Part shown: positions 34,770 through 42,688 of the stretch, piece by piece
Position numbering within the stretch: the stretch's first letter is position 1
How the letters are laid out: every line of letters starts with the position of its first letter
Assembly: GCF_009932725.1 (NCBI RefSeq)
Contig: NZ_BLJU01000002.1
Span: 744,001 to 808,000 of the forward strand
DNA length: 64,000 nucleotides
Source: Pseudomonas yangonensis
GTDB taxonomy: Bacteria > Pseudomonadota > Gammaproteobacteria > Pseudomonadales > Pseudomonadaceae
Direction: 5' to 3'
The notes under the pieces: generated by a model
Databases searched by the model: none
Seen by the model: only the letters and a program-made list of their open reading frames with translations
Told to the model about the DNA's origin: nothing
Translations under genes and position numbers: made by a program

Positions 34770-36224
34770 TCAGTGGCGCCAGAAGGCCGGGAACAGCAGT
34801 ACCAGCACCGTGAGGATTTCCAGGCGCCCGAGCAGCATGCCGAAACTCAGCAGCCATTTGGCCAGGTCGGGAATGGTGGCGTAATTGCCGGCGGGGCCGA
34901 CCATCTCCCCCATCCCCGGGCCAACGCCGGACACCATGGCCGCTGCGCCGGTCAGTGCGGTGATCCAGTCCACCCCGCACATGGCTACCGCCAGCGCCAG
35001 GGTGGCGATGGTGATGGTGTAGAAGAAGGCGAAGGCGAGGATCGAGCGAACGATATCCTCATCCAGTCGGTGACGGTTGTACTGTTGCTTGATGACCGCG
35101 CGCGGATGGATGAGCTGCTTGAGGTTGGCCTTGAGCAGGATGTAGGCGACCTGGAAACGGAAGATCTTCAGCCCGCCCGCGGTGGAGCCGGAGCAGCCGC
35201 CGACGAAGCCCAGGTAGAAGAACATCATGCTGGCGAACGGGCCCCACAGGTGGTAGTCACCTACGGCGAAGCCCGTGGTGGTCATGATCGAGGTGATGTT
35301 CACGGCGACCAGGCGCAGTGCATCGAGCCAGTACAGGTCGGTGGTCAGCCATTTCCAGCCGGCCAGCACGAACCAGCTGCTCACCAGCAACAGCAGAAAA
35401 CCGTGCACCTGGGCATCGCGCAGCAAGGCGCGGTAGTTTCCACGAAGGGCGCTGACGTACAGCACGAAAGGCAAGCTGCCGAGTACCATCACCACAATCG
35501 CGACCCAGTGAATGGCCGGTGCCTGCCATTTGCCCAAGGAAGAGTCCGATGTGGAGAAACCGCCGGTGGCGATGGCGGACATGGCGTGGTTGATCGAGTC
35601 GAACAGCCCCATCCCCGCCAGCCAGAAGGCCAGCACTGCCAGGGTGCTCAGACCGACGTAGGCCAGCACCATGTATTTGGCGACCATGTGCGAGCGCGGC
35701 ATGACCTTCTCCGAACGGTCCGAGGACTCGGTCTGGAACAGGCGCATACCGCCAATGCGCAGCATCGGCAGGATCGCCACGGCCATGCCGATGAAGCCGA
35801 TGCCGCCCAGCCAGTGCAGCAGCGAGCGCCAGATCAGCGTGCCGGGGGACATCTCGTCAAGCCCGCTGAATACCGTGGCACCGGTCGCGGTAATGCCGGA
35901 CATGCTCTCGAAATAGGCATCTGTGACGCTGGCGCGTTCGGCGAAGATGAACGGCAAGGCGGCAAAGATCGACACCATCACCCAGCTCGACACCGTCAGC
36001 ATATACATGTCGCGCGGACGCAGTTGCGTTTGCTTGGGCCTGCCCTGAGCGATCATGGCCAGGCCAACGAGTGCGGTGATCAGGCTGGACCAGAGGAAGG
36101 CATTGATCTTTTGTGGCTGTTCGAAGATCAGCAGGGTGATCACCGGCACCAGCATGCTCAACGCCAGCGTGACGAGGAAGATGCCATTGATGAAGGCGAG
36201 GATGCGCAGGCTTGCTAAGGGCAT
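34770..36224 (-). CDS. trkH: TrkH potassium uptake protein, second tandem copy
   Basis: 484-residue potassium-translocating subunit of the Trk system. It has the four-fold M1-P-M2 architecture, and the selectivity-filter glycines are visible as SGITATGATV, AIATGGFSTSD, TTTGFAVGDY and GVGPGMG. It works with the cytoplasmic NAD-binding regulator TrkA, encoded elsewhere. It begins 3 bases after the stop of a paralogue of exactly the same length, so the two form an operon. The pore sequences differ mildly between copies (ATGATV versus TTGSTV), which could mean different affinity or ion preference. Confidence 0.94.
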   Translation of the reverse strand: MPLASLRILAFINGIFLVTLALSMLVPVITLLIFEQPQKINAFLWSSLITALVGLAMIAQGRPKQTQLRPRDMYMLTVSSWVMVSIFAALPFIFAERASVTDAYFESMSGITATGATVFSGLDEMSPGTLIWRSLLHWLGGIGFIGMAVAILPMLRIGGMRLFQTESSDRSEKVMPRSHMVAKYMVLAYVGLSTLAVLAFWLAGMGLFDSINHAMSAIATGGFSTSDSSLGKWQAPAIHWVAIVVMVLGSLPFVLYVSALRGNYRALLRDAQVHGFLLLLVSSWFVLAGWKWLTTDLYWLDALRLVAVNITSIMTTTGFAVGDYHLWGPFASMMFFYLGFVGGCSGSTAGGLKIFRFQVAYILLKANLKQLIHPRAVIKQQYNRHRLDEDIVRSILAFAFFYTITIATLALAVAMCGVDWITALTGAAAMVSGVGPGMGEMVGPAGNYATIPDLAKWLLSFGMLLGRLEILTVLVLLFPAFWRH

Positions 36225-36227
36225 CGG

Positions 36228-37682
36228 TCAGTGCTTCCAGAAGCTGCGGGTGACCAGCACCAGTACGGTCAGAATTTCCAGGCGGCCAAGCAGCATGCCG
36301 GCACTGAGCAGCCACTTGGCCGAATCCGGCAGACTGGCGAAGTTGCCGGCCGGGCCGATGATCGGTCCAAGGCCCGGGCCGACGTTGCACACGGCGGTGG
36401 CAGCGCCGGTCAGCGCCGTGACCCAATCCAGGCCGACCAGGGTCAGGGCCAGCGCCAGTACGCCGATGGTGATGGTGAAGAAGAAGGAGAAAGTGATCAG
36501 CGAGCGGACGATCTCTTCATCCAGGTTGTGATTGTTGTACTGCTGCTTGATCACGGCGCGAGGATGCACCAGCTGCATCAGGTTGGCCTTGAGCAGCACG
36601 TAGGCGACCTGGAAGCGGAAGATCTTCAAGCCCCCGGAGGTGGAACCGGAGCAGCCGCCGACGAAGGTCAGATAGAAGAACAGCAGCACGGCGAAGCTGC
36701 CCCAGGTGGTGTAGTCGCCGAGGGCGAAGCCGGTGGTGGTGACCACCGAGGTGACGTTGACCGCAACGATGCGAAAGGCGTCGAGCCAGGTGTAGTCCGA
36801 GTTGATCCACAGCCAGGTGCCGAATACCAGCCAGGTCAGCAGCAGAAAGCCGATGAAGCCGCGGACCTGATGATCCCTGAACAGCGCCTGGCGATTGCCG
36901 CGAACGAAGGCGACATAGAGCATGAACGGCATGCCGCCGAGCAGCATCAGCACGACCGCCGTCCAATGCACGGCCGGTTGTGGCCAGTGCGCCAACGAGG
37001 CGTCGGAAGTGGAGTAGCCACCGGTGGAGATCGACGTCATCGCGTGGTTGACTGCATCGAAGGGTTCCATTCCCGCTGCCCAGTAGGCCAGCACCCCGAG
37101 CAGGGTGATCGCGACATAGAGCAATAGCAGGTATTTGGCGGCCATGTGCGAGCGCGGCATGACCTTCTCGCCCCAGTCCGAAGACTCGGTCTGGAACAGG
37201 CGCATGCCACCGACGCGCAGCAACGGCAGAATCGCCACCGCCATGCCGATGAAGCCGATGCCGCCCAGCCACTGCAGCATCGAGCGCCAGATCAGAATGC
37301 CGGGCGACATGCTGTCGAGACCGGTCAGCACGGTCGAGCCAGTCGTCGTGATACCGGACATGGTCTCGAACATGGCATCCGTGTAGCTGATGTGGGCGAT
37401 CAGCATCAGCGGCAGCGCGGCGAAAGCGCAAACCAGGGTCCAGCTTCCGGTCGTCAGCAAATACATGTCGCGCGGGCGCAGCTGCGCGTTCTGCGGACGA
37501 CCGGGAATCACCAGAGCAAGACCGGCCACCAGGGTTATCAGGCTGGACCATAGGAAGGCAGTGAGATCTTCAGGATGCTCGAAGATCAGCAGGGTCAGCA
37601 TGGGAATAGCCATGCTGACCGCCAGGGTAATCAGGAATATGCCGATGATGAAACCGATGATGCGCAGCGTCGGCAAGGCCAT
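36228..37682 (-). CDS. trkH: TrkH potassium uptake protein, first tandem copy
   Basis: 484 residues, same fold and length as the next gene. Filter loops are SGITTTGSTVLTGL, SISTGGYSTSD, TTTGFALGDY and NVGPGLG. Long stretches are identical to the downstream copy (for example GGCSGSTAGGLK versus GGCSGSTSGGLK, and LEILTVLVL at the C-terminus), which indicates duplication within the lineage. P. aeruginosa has, from memory, one trkH (PA3210) beside the CxxCxxCC gene, as here. Upstream lies an inverted-repeat element. Confidence 0.94.
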   Translation of the reverse strand: MALPTLRIIGFIIGIFLITLAVSMAIPMLTLLIFEHPEDLTAFLWSSLITLVAGLALVIPGRPQNAQLRPRDMYLLTTGSWTLVCAFAALPLMLIAHISYTDAMFETMSGITTTGSTVLTGLDSMSPGILIWRSMLQWLGGIGFIGMAVAILPLLRVGGMRLFQTESSDWGEKVMPRSHMAAKYLLLLYVAITLLGVLAYWAAGMEPFDAVNHAMTSISTGGYSTSDASLAHWPQPAVHWTAVVLMLLGGMPFMLYVAFVRGNRQALFRDHQVRGFIGFLLLTWLVFGTWLWINSDYTWLDAFRIVAVNVTSVVTTTGFALGDYTTWGSFAVLLFFYLTFVGGCSGSTSGGLKIFRFQVAYVLLKANLMQLVHPRAVIKQQYNNHNLDEEIVRSLITFSFFFTITIGVLALALTLVGLDWVTALTGAATAVCNVGPGLGPIIGPAGNFASLPDSAKWLLSAGMLLGRLEILTVLVLVTRSFWKH

Positions 37683-37760
37683 GTAGAGGGCTCTGGCGGG
37701 TTGTAAAAATGGGCCATTCTACCCGCGGACGGGCGGCTGTAAACCGGCACAGTCGGGCTG

Positions 37761-37887
37761 TGTGAAAACGTAGCGAGCGAAGGTCAGGCACGGCAAAACA
37801 GGCGAGGAAGCGCAGTTTACGAGCTGTAAATGAGCATTTTGAGCCTGTTTTTAACGCAGCCTGGCCGAGCGCAGTAGTTTTCACACG
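37761..37887. repeat. Intergenic inverted-repeat element, copy A
   Basis: 127 bp bounded by perfect 10-bp terminal inverted repeats GTGTGAAAAC / GTTTTCACAC, with nested AAAACAGGC (37796-37804) and GCCTGTTTT (37844-37852). It lies in the 293-bp gap between trkH and the CxxCxxCC gene, close to the probable trkH promoter. The remainder of the gap shows nothing clear. Confidence 0.8.
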
Positions 37888-37975
37888 TGCCCGGTGAAGG
37901 GGCTTTACAAGCGTATAGCCAAGCATAGAATAGCCGCCAGTTGCCGGCGTCCGCCGGTTTCCGAGTCCTCCCCAA

Positions 37976-38347
37976 ATGTCCGAAGCCAATCCCTGCCTCA
38001 CGTGCGGCGCCTGCTGCGCGTTTTTTCGTGTGTCCTTCTTCTGGGGCGAGTGTCAATCCGCGGGCGGTAGCGTTCCGGACGAACAGGTCATCCAGATCAG
38101 CCCCCACTACGTTGCCATGCGTGGTACCGAGAGCAAGCCGGCACGTTGCACGCAACTGCTCGGTGACGTTGGCTGCGGTGTGCGCTGCACCATGTACGAA
38201 CAGCGTTCCAGCAGTTGCCGTGAGTTCGAGGCGTCCTGGGAAAACGGCGTGCACAACCCGCGTTGCGACGATGCGCGCAAGGCCCATGGCCTACCGCCGC
38301 TGACGCCACCGGTGCAGCCGGTGATATCGCCTGACCGGGTAGCCTGA
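37976..38347 (+). CDS. CxxCxxCC-domain (YkgJ-type) metal-binding protein
   Basis: 123-residue protein opening with CLTCGACC, the signature of the Zn/Fe-chelating YkgJ/UPF0153 family. Further Cys residues lie in GECQS, ARCTQLLGDVGCGVRCTMYE, SSSCREFE and NPRCDDAR. The pattern suggests a bound metal ion or iron-sulfur cluster; function is unknown. Divergent from trkH, as in P. aeruginosa. Confidence 0.88.
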   Translation: MSEANPCLTCGACCAFFRVSFFWGECQSAGGSVPDEQVIQISPHYVAMRGTESKPARCTQLLGDVGCGVRCTMYEQRSSSCREFEASWENGVHNPRCDDARKAHGLPPLTPPVQPVISPDRVA

Positions 38348-38366
38348 CGCGGCTGCAGGCCAGCGT

Positions 38367-38416
38367 GTAGCCCGGATACAATCCGGGGCAGCGATCCCTC
38401 GACTGCATCCGGGCTA
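38367..38416. repeat. REP pair (GTAGCCCGGAT class)
   Basis: GTAGCCCGGATACAATCCGG and TGCATCCGGGCTA face each other between the CxxCxxCC gene and the nitroreductase gene. Confidence 0.85.
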
Positions 38417-38519
38417 TGGCTTTACGGGCTTCAGGCATCCGTATGTGGGTATCGGTCAGCTTGCAGTGCGCCGCTTGCAGCATCGAGAATGCGCCTTCTT
38501 TGTTTCAAGGAGGTGGCCG

Positions 38520-39080
38520 ATGGAGGCTCTCGACGCTCTGCTCAACCGTGTATCCGTTCCCCGTCTGGTCGAGCCAGCCCCGGATGCGGCGCAACGTGAG
38601 CTGCTCTTTCGCGCGGCGTTGCGTGCGCCGGATCATGGCCAGCTACGCCCATGGCGCTTTCTGACGGTAGAGGGGCAGGCGCGTGAGCGTATGGGGGAGT
38701 TGTTCGCCGAGGCCATGCAGATTGCCGATGCGCAGGCCGCGCCGGAAGCTCTGAACAAGGCACGTGGTATGCCGCTGCGTGCGCCGTTGCTGGTGGTGGT
38801 GATCGCCCGCGTACAGGCTCATCCCAAGGTGCCCGCCTCCGAGCAGGTGATCGCTGCCGGTTGTGCTGCCCATGGCATCTTGCTGGCGGCACATGCTCAG
38901 GGCATAGGTGCGGTCTGGCGTACCGGTGACATGGCCTATAACGCTCATGTGGCCAAAGGTCTGGGCCTGGCGGCAGACGAGCAGATCATCGCCTATCTCT
39001 ACCTTGGTACGCCGGAACGCGAGCTGCGTCGCGCCCCGGAAGTCAGCGTCGAGGATTTCGTCAGCGCCTGGCACGGCTGA
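38520..39080 (+). CDS. NAD(P)H nitroreductase, YdjA family
   Basis: 186-residue FMN-dependent nitroreductase of the small YdjA type. FMN-binding residues are in FRAALRAPDHGQLRPWRF, the middle has ALNKARGMPLRAPLLVVV, and the C-terminal half has GIGAVWRTGDMAYN and LYLGTPERE. The natural substrate is unknown. ATG 38520 has AAGGAGGT 5 bases upstream; the frame is open further upstream without another good start. Convergent with the cpxA-like gene, which ends 12 bases away. Confidence 0.92.
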   Translation: MEALDALLNRVSVPRLVEPAPDAAQRELLFRAALRAPDHGQLRPWRFLTVEGQARERMGELFAEAMQIADAQAAPEALNKARGMPLRAPLLVVVIARVQAHPKVPASEQVIAAGCAAHGILLAAHAQGIGAVWRTGDMAYNAHVAKGLGLAADEQIIAYLYLGTPERELRRAPEVSVEDFVSAWHG

Positions 39081-39091
39081 GCCCTCGACAC

Positions 39092-40420
39092 TCAGGCTGT
39101 CTGTTGCCTGGCCGGCAGCCTGAGAGTGGCGACGAAACCGCCTTCGGGGTGGTTATTCAGCAGCAGTTCACCGCCATGACGCTGCGCCGCGCGACGTGCG
39201 ATGGCCAGCCCCAGCCCATGGCCGGAACCACTCTGGCCCGGCGCGCGGAAGAAGGGTTTGCCCAACTGCGGCAGGTGCTCGCTGGCGACTCCAGGGCCGT
39301 GGTCGCGCACGCAGAGCAAAACCTCCTGCCCCTGGCGCTGCACGCCGATGACCACGGGCTTGTCCGGCGGGCTGAAGCGCAGGGCGTTACGCAGCAGGTT
39401 GTCGAGTGCGCGCTCGAGCATGTCCGGCCAGCCTTCCAGGTGCGCTCCCTGATCGAGGTCGATCTGCAGCAGCTGCTGGGGCGTTGTCAGACGCGCATCT
39501 TCCTGCAGGTTGCCGAGCAGTGCACGCAGATCTACCGGCTGCGGGGCTCCGGGGTCGGCATCCAGTCGGGCGAGGGTGAGAATTTCGCTGATCAGCGCTT
39601 CCAGCCGATCACATTCCTGGCTTAGCCGTGGCCAGAGTTTTTCCCGCTCGGTGGCATTCGCGCGTTCTGCCAGGGCCAGGGCGATGCGCAGGCGCGCCAA
39701 GGGCGAGCGCAGCTCGTGGGACACATCGCGCAGCAGCTGACGCTGGCTGCCGATCAGCCCCTGCAGACGTTCGCCCATGCGGTTGAAGTCCTTGGCCAGC
39801 AGGCCCAGTTCGTCACGGCGGGTGGCCAGGCGTGCCAGGCTGTTTTGCTGATAGGCAGTCTGGCCCAGGTCATGCACGGCGCCGCGCAGGCGATCCAGCG
39901 GACGGGTGATCGACAACGTCAGCATCAGGCTGAACAGCGTCAGCACTACCAAGGCAATGGCCAGGGCGCTGAGCGGCCAGAACAGGCTGCCACGGTGCCA
40001 GGCCGCCAGTTCAGGGTGCGGAATGCGATAGATGAACAGATAGCTTTCGCCGCTTTGCGGGCTGGTGTATTCCGCGGTCAGGCGGCGCCAGGGCAGACGG
40101 CGGTCGTCGCCATGACGGGCTTCGAAAGCCGCGGCGCGCGACGGAAACGTACCTTTGACCAGCTGCTGGCCACTTTCGCCAAGCACCTGGGTGTCGATGC
40201 GGTACCTGCGCTTGCGCCGTTCGAGAAAGTCCTGCGCCACGGCCGGTCCCTGCTGTTCGTAGCGTTTGACCCACTCGCTGTCGATGTCATCAAGGCCCGG
40301 ATGCAGGCTGAGAATCCAGGCGTCCTGGTTCAGGGCGCGGCCAAGCAGCAGCGACAGACCGGCAACCAGAGCGATGGCCAGCCAGAAGGTCGCGAGAATG
40401 CGCCAGAACAGTGAACGCAC
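39092..40420 (-). CDS. cpxA: CpxA-like sensor histidine kinase
   Basis: 442-residue inner-membrane kinase. TM1 is about 5-27 and a periplasmic sensor of ~110 residues follows. TM2 (about 145-170), HAMP, the dimerisation helix with phospho-His in RDVSHELRSPLARLR, and an HATPase domain (DNLLRNALRFSPPDKPV; DHGPGVASEHL; GHGLGLAIARR) complete it. It lies in the order cpxR, LTXXQ protein, cpxA, as in P. aeruginosa PA3204-PA3206 from memory. Envelope-stress sensing is inferred. 61 bases follow the LTXXQ gene. Confidence 0.9.
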   Translation of the reverse strand: MRSLFWRILATFWLAIALVAGLSLLLGRALNQDAWILSLHPGLDDIDSEWVKRYEQQGPAVAQDFLERRKRRYRIDTQVLGESGQQLVKGTFPSRAAAFEARHGDDRRLPWRRLTAEYTSPQSGESYLFIYRIPHPELAAWHRGSLFWPLSALAIALVVLTLFSLMLTLSITRPLDRLRGAVHDLGQTAYQQNSLARLATRRDELGLLAKDFNRMGERLQGLIGSQRQLLRDVSHELRSPLARLRIALALAERANATEREKLWPRLSQECDRLEALISEILTLARLDADPGAPQPVDLRALLGNLQEDARLTTPQQLLQIDLDQGAHLEGWPDMLERALDNLLRNALRFSPPDKPVVIGVQRQGQEVLLCVRDHGPGVASEHLPQLGKPFFRAPGQSGSGHGLGLAIARRAAQRHGGELLLNNHPEGGFVATLRLPARQQTA

Positions 40421-40481
40421 GGTGATTCCTCATGCAAAAGCCGCCGGGCTCGGTGAGCGCGGCGGCGGGTCTAGGGGGCGA

Positions 40482-40889
40482 TCAGTTGTTTTTGCTGTCC
40501 TTCTCGGCTTTCCAGGCCTTGAATTCCGCCATTTCGGCGCGGCGAGCTTCCATTTTCTTCTGATGCTCGTCGAAGGCTTTCTGCTGCTCGGGGTTGAGCA
40601 GGTCACGCAGTGCCTTGTGCTGGTCGGCGCGAGCCTGCTCCAGCTCCTTCTTCATGGCCTGCTTCTCGGCCTCCGGCAGCTTGTCCAGATAGCGCTTGGT
40701 GATGTCGCGATGGGCTTTCATCTGTTCGCCCATCAGCTTGCGGAACTCCTGGTGCTGTTCCTTGCTCAGGTTCAGCTCCTTGAACATGCCGTGATGGCGG
40801 TCCTGGTGACGTGGGCCACCGTCCGGCATGGCAAAGGCCAGGGTCGGCAGAGTGGCGGCGAGCAGCAGGGCGGTGAGGGTCTTGCGCAT
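40482..40889 (-). CDS. Spy/CpxP-like periplasmic LTXXQ protein
   Basis: 135 residues. A signal peptide (MRKTLTALLLAATLPTLAFA) is followed by a short Gly/His-rich linker and a charged helical domain. Two degenerate LTXXQ-type motifs are seen: LSKEQHQEF and LNPEQQKAF. Spy/CpxP proteins are ATP-independent periplasmic chaperones, and CpxP also damps its cognate kinase. Its place between cpxR and cpxA supports such feedback. A 140-bp inverted-repeat element lies just upstream, between the gene and a CpxR-like box. Confidence 0.86.
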   Translation of the reverse strand: MRKTLTALLLAATLPTLAFAMPDGGPRHQDRHHGMFKELNLSKEQHQEFRKLMGEQMKAHRDITKRYLDKLPEAEKQAMKKELEQARADQHKALRDLLNPEQQKAFDEHQKKMEARRAEMAEFKAWKAEKDSKNN

Positions 40890-40909
40890 GGTGATTCTCC
40901 TTGTCTTGA

Positions 40910-41049
40910 GAACCTGTTTTACGATCTAGCGAGCTAGAGTCATGCAAGGCGAAAACAGACGAGGAGGCGGAGTGTACTGTTGTACATGAGCATTCCGAGT
41001 CTGTTTTCAACGCAGCAGGGCCGACGCGCAGCAGGTCGTAAACAGGTTC
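40910..41049. repeat. Intergenic inverted-repeat element, copy B
   Basis: 140 bp with terminal arms GAACCTGTTTTACGA and TCGTAAACAGGTTC (one-base indel), and the core GAAAACAGACGAGG...GTACATGAGCATTCCGAGTCTGTTTTCAACGCAGCA shared with copies A and C. It sits directly upstream of the Spy-like gene and separates it from the candidate CpxR box. Confidence 0.82.
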
Positions 41050-41114
41050 CGAGGCCGGTAAGTACCGGATGGGCTCATTATGCGGCGGTCAAGGTCAAGG
41101 GCAGTCAGGCGTGG

Positions 41115-41130
41115 GTAAAGCTTGGGTAAA
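41115..41130. promoter_or_regulatory. Candidate CpxR box GTAAA-N6-GTAAA
   Basis: Two direct GTAAA repeats separated by GCTTGG on the plus strand, in the 280-bp gap between cpxR and the Spy-like gene. The CpxR consensus is GTAAA with a 4-8-base (usually 5) spacer. The box is ~226 bases upstream of the Spy-like start, an unusually long distance caused by the repeat element in between. Confidence 0.55.
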
Positions 41131-41169
41131 GACGATGTTGCAGGTCGTTTACGTAAGGGCGGCAAACGA

Positions 41170-41847
41170 TCACGGCGCGTAGTAATAGCCGCGGCTACGC
41201 AGTGCGAGAATGCGTGGGCGGCCATCGGGGTGCGGGCCGAGCTTCTTGCGCAGGTTGCTGACGTGCATATCCAGGCTGCGGTCGTACAGGGTCAGTTTGC
41301 GGCCCAGGGCGAGTTGCGCCAGCGCCTGCTTGTCCACCGGCTCGCCCGGCTGGCGCAGCAGAGCCTCCAGCAGGCGGCTTTCGGAAAGCGTCAGCGGAAC
41401 GTCATGCTCACCGATGCTGACCACTCCGCGGTTGGGGCTGAAGCTGAGGTCACCCAGCTCCAGTTGGCTGCTGGCCGGGGCGGGGGCGGTACGCCGGAGT
41501 ACGGCACGCAGGCGTGCGGTCAGCTCACGCGGATCGCACGGCTTGGCCAGGTAGTCATCCGCGCCCAGCTCCAGGCCAAGGATGCGGTCCAGCGGCTCGC
41601 CGCGGGCCGACAGCATCAGCACCGGCAGATCAGGATGTTCGCCACGCAATTGCTTGAGCAGCTCCAGGCCGCTGCCATCCGGCAGCATCACATCGAGCAC
41701 CACGGCATCAGGCGCCTGTGCGGCAAGGGCCTGACGCGCACCGCCTGCTTCATGGCAGGCGGTCACCTGAAAGCCTTCCTGAGTCAGCCAGCTGGCGAGC
41801 AGCTCGCAGAGTTCCTGGTCGTCATCGATCAGCAGCAATCGGCTCAT
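41170..41847 (-). CDS. cpxR: CpxR-like response regulator (OmpR family)
   Basis: 225 residues. The receiver domain has acidic pocket LLIDDDQELCEL, phospho-acceptor Asp in AVVLDVMLPDGSGLELL, Thr/Ser in VLMLSARGE and Lys in DYLAKPCDPREL. The C-terminal winged helix has TLSESRLLEALLRQPGEPV and the recognition/wing LDMHVSNLRKKLG ... ILALRSRGYYYAP. It starts 5 bases after a small membrane-protein gene and precedes the Spy-like and cpxA genes. Predicted envelope-stress regulator; autoregulation through the GTAAA box is inferred. Confidence 0.92.
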   Translation of the reverse strand: MSRLLLIDDDQELCELLASWLTQEGFQVTACHEAGGARQALAAQAPDAVVLDVMLPDGSGLELLKQLRGEHPDLPVLMLSARGEPLDRILGLELGADDYLAKPCDPRELTARLRAVLRRTAPAPASSQLELGDLSFSPNRGVVSIGEHDVPLTLSESRLLEALLRQPGEPVDKQALAQLALGRKLTLYDRSLDMHVSNLRKKLGPHPDGRPRILALRSRGYYYAP

Positions 41848-41851
41848 GGCT

Positions 41852-42229
41852 TTAATTTATCCATTCGCGGCGAGTCTTGCGCGAGCCTCGCAGCAGGGTG
41901 CCAAACAGCATTGAAGCCAGGCTCAGGGCGGCGCCGAGGGCAAACCAGGTCTGCTCTTCACTGAGCACGCGTGGCTGGGCCTGTGCCTGGCTCTCCTTGA
42001 GCTGCATGCGCAGGCGCTGATTCTCCTGGCGCAGGCGTTGCAGTTGCACGGCGCTGCTGGCTTGCTGTTCATTGCGCAGCTGCTCGCTTTGCGCCAGGCG
42101 CTGCTCCAGTTCCTGGCTCAGGGTGTCCACACTTGCCGCCTGAGGAGGCGGTAGAGCGACTTCTTCTGCCTGCAGCGACGCGCAGGTCAGCAACAGGGTG
42201 ACCAGCAGGGACAGCGGGGTCGTGCGCAT
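41852..42229 (-). CDS. Hypothetical coiled-coil membrane protein
   Basis: 125 residues. A signal-type N-terminus (MRTTPLSLLVTLLLTCASLQA) leads to a periplasmic coiled coil of ~60 residues (QELEQRLAQSEQLRNEQQ ... LRQENQRLRMQLKES). A C-terminal membrane helix (ALGAALSLASMLFGTLL) and a basic cytoplasmic tail (RGSRKTRREWIN) follow. The layout resembles SH3-domain membrane proteins of the YgiM type but without the SH3 domain. The stop is 4 bases before cpxR, so it shares that transcript. No family recognised. Confidence 0.78.
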   Translation of the reverse strand: MRTTPLSLLVTLLLTCASLQAEEVALPPPQAASVDTLSQELEQRLAQSEQLRNEQQASSAVQLQRLRQENQRLRMQLKESQAQAQPRVLSEEQTWFALGAALSLASMLFGTLLRGSRKTRREWIN

Positions 42230-42270
42230 CGCGATTCCTTGTAGGCGAAAGCCGCGTGAGTGGTACCTCG

Positions 42271-42570
42271 TCAGGGCAGCACTTTCTTGAAGGGTTTGAC
42301 CACAACGCTGGCATACACACCGGCTGTGCGGTACGGGTCGGCATCGGCCCACTTCTGCGCAGCTTCAAGGGAGTCGAATTCGGCAACGACCAGGCTGCCG
42401 CTGAAGCCCGCCGGGCCTGGGTCATTGCTGTCGATGGCCGGATGCGGGCCGGCCAGCAGCAGGCGACCTTCCTGCTTCAACTGTTCCAGGCGGGCGAGGT
42501 GAGCAGGGCGTGTGGCCAGACGATTTTCCAGGGAGTTTTCGACGTCGGTGGCGATGATGGCGTAGAGCAT
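42271..42570 (-). CDS. yciI: YciI-like protein
   Basis: 99-residue dimeric alpha-beta barrel (ferredoxin-like) protein of the YCII family. The start [21 protein letters not shown], the catalytic-type His in [12 protein letters not shown], and the [22 protein letters not shown] and [14 protein letters not shown] motifs are all characteristic. The biochemical role is unclear in most bacteria. The frame is open far upstream, but ATG 42570 begins the conserved fold. Divergent from the PHP gene. Confidence 0.92.
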   Translation of the reverse strand: MLYAIIATDVENSLENRLATRPAHLARLEQLKQEGRLLLAGPHPAIDSNDPGPAGFSGSLVVAEFDSLEAAQKWADADPYRTAGVYASVVVKPFKKVLP

Positions 42571-42688
42571 CTCAGTCCTTAATTCAGGTCGAAGCGGGGA
42601 GGGAATGGAGCGTTTGCGCCATACGGCGTCTGCCTTGCGGCGGATGTGGGGCATAATAACAAACATCAATCTCAACGAAAGCGCCGCC

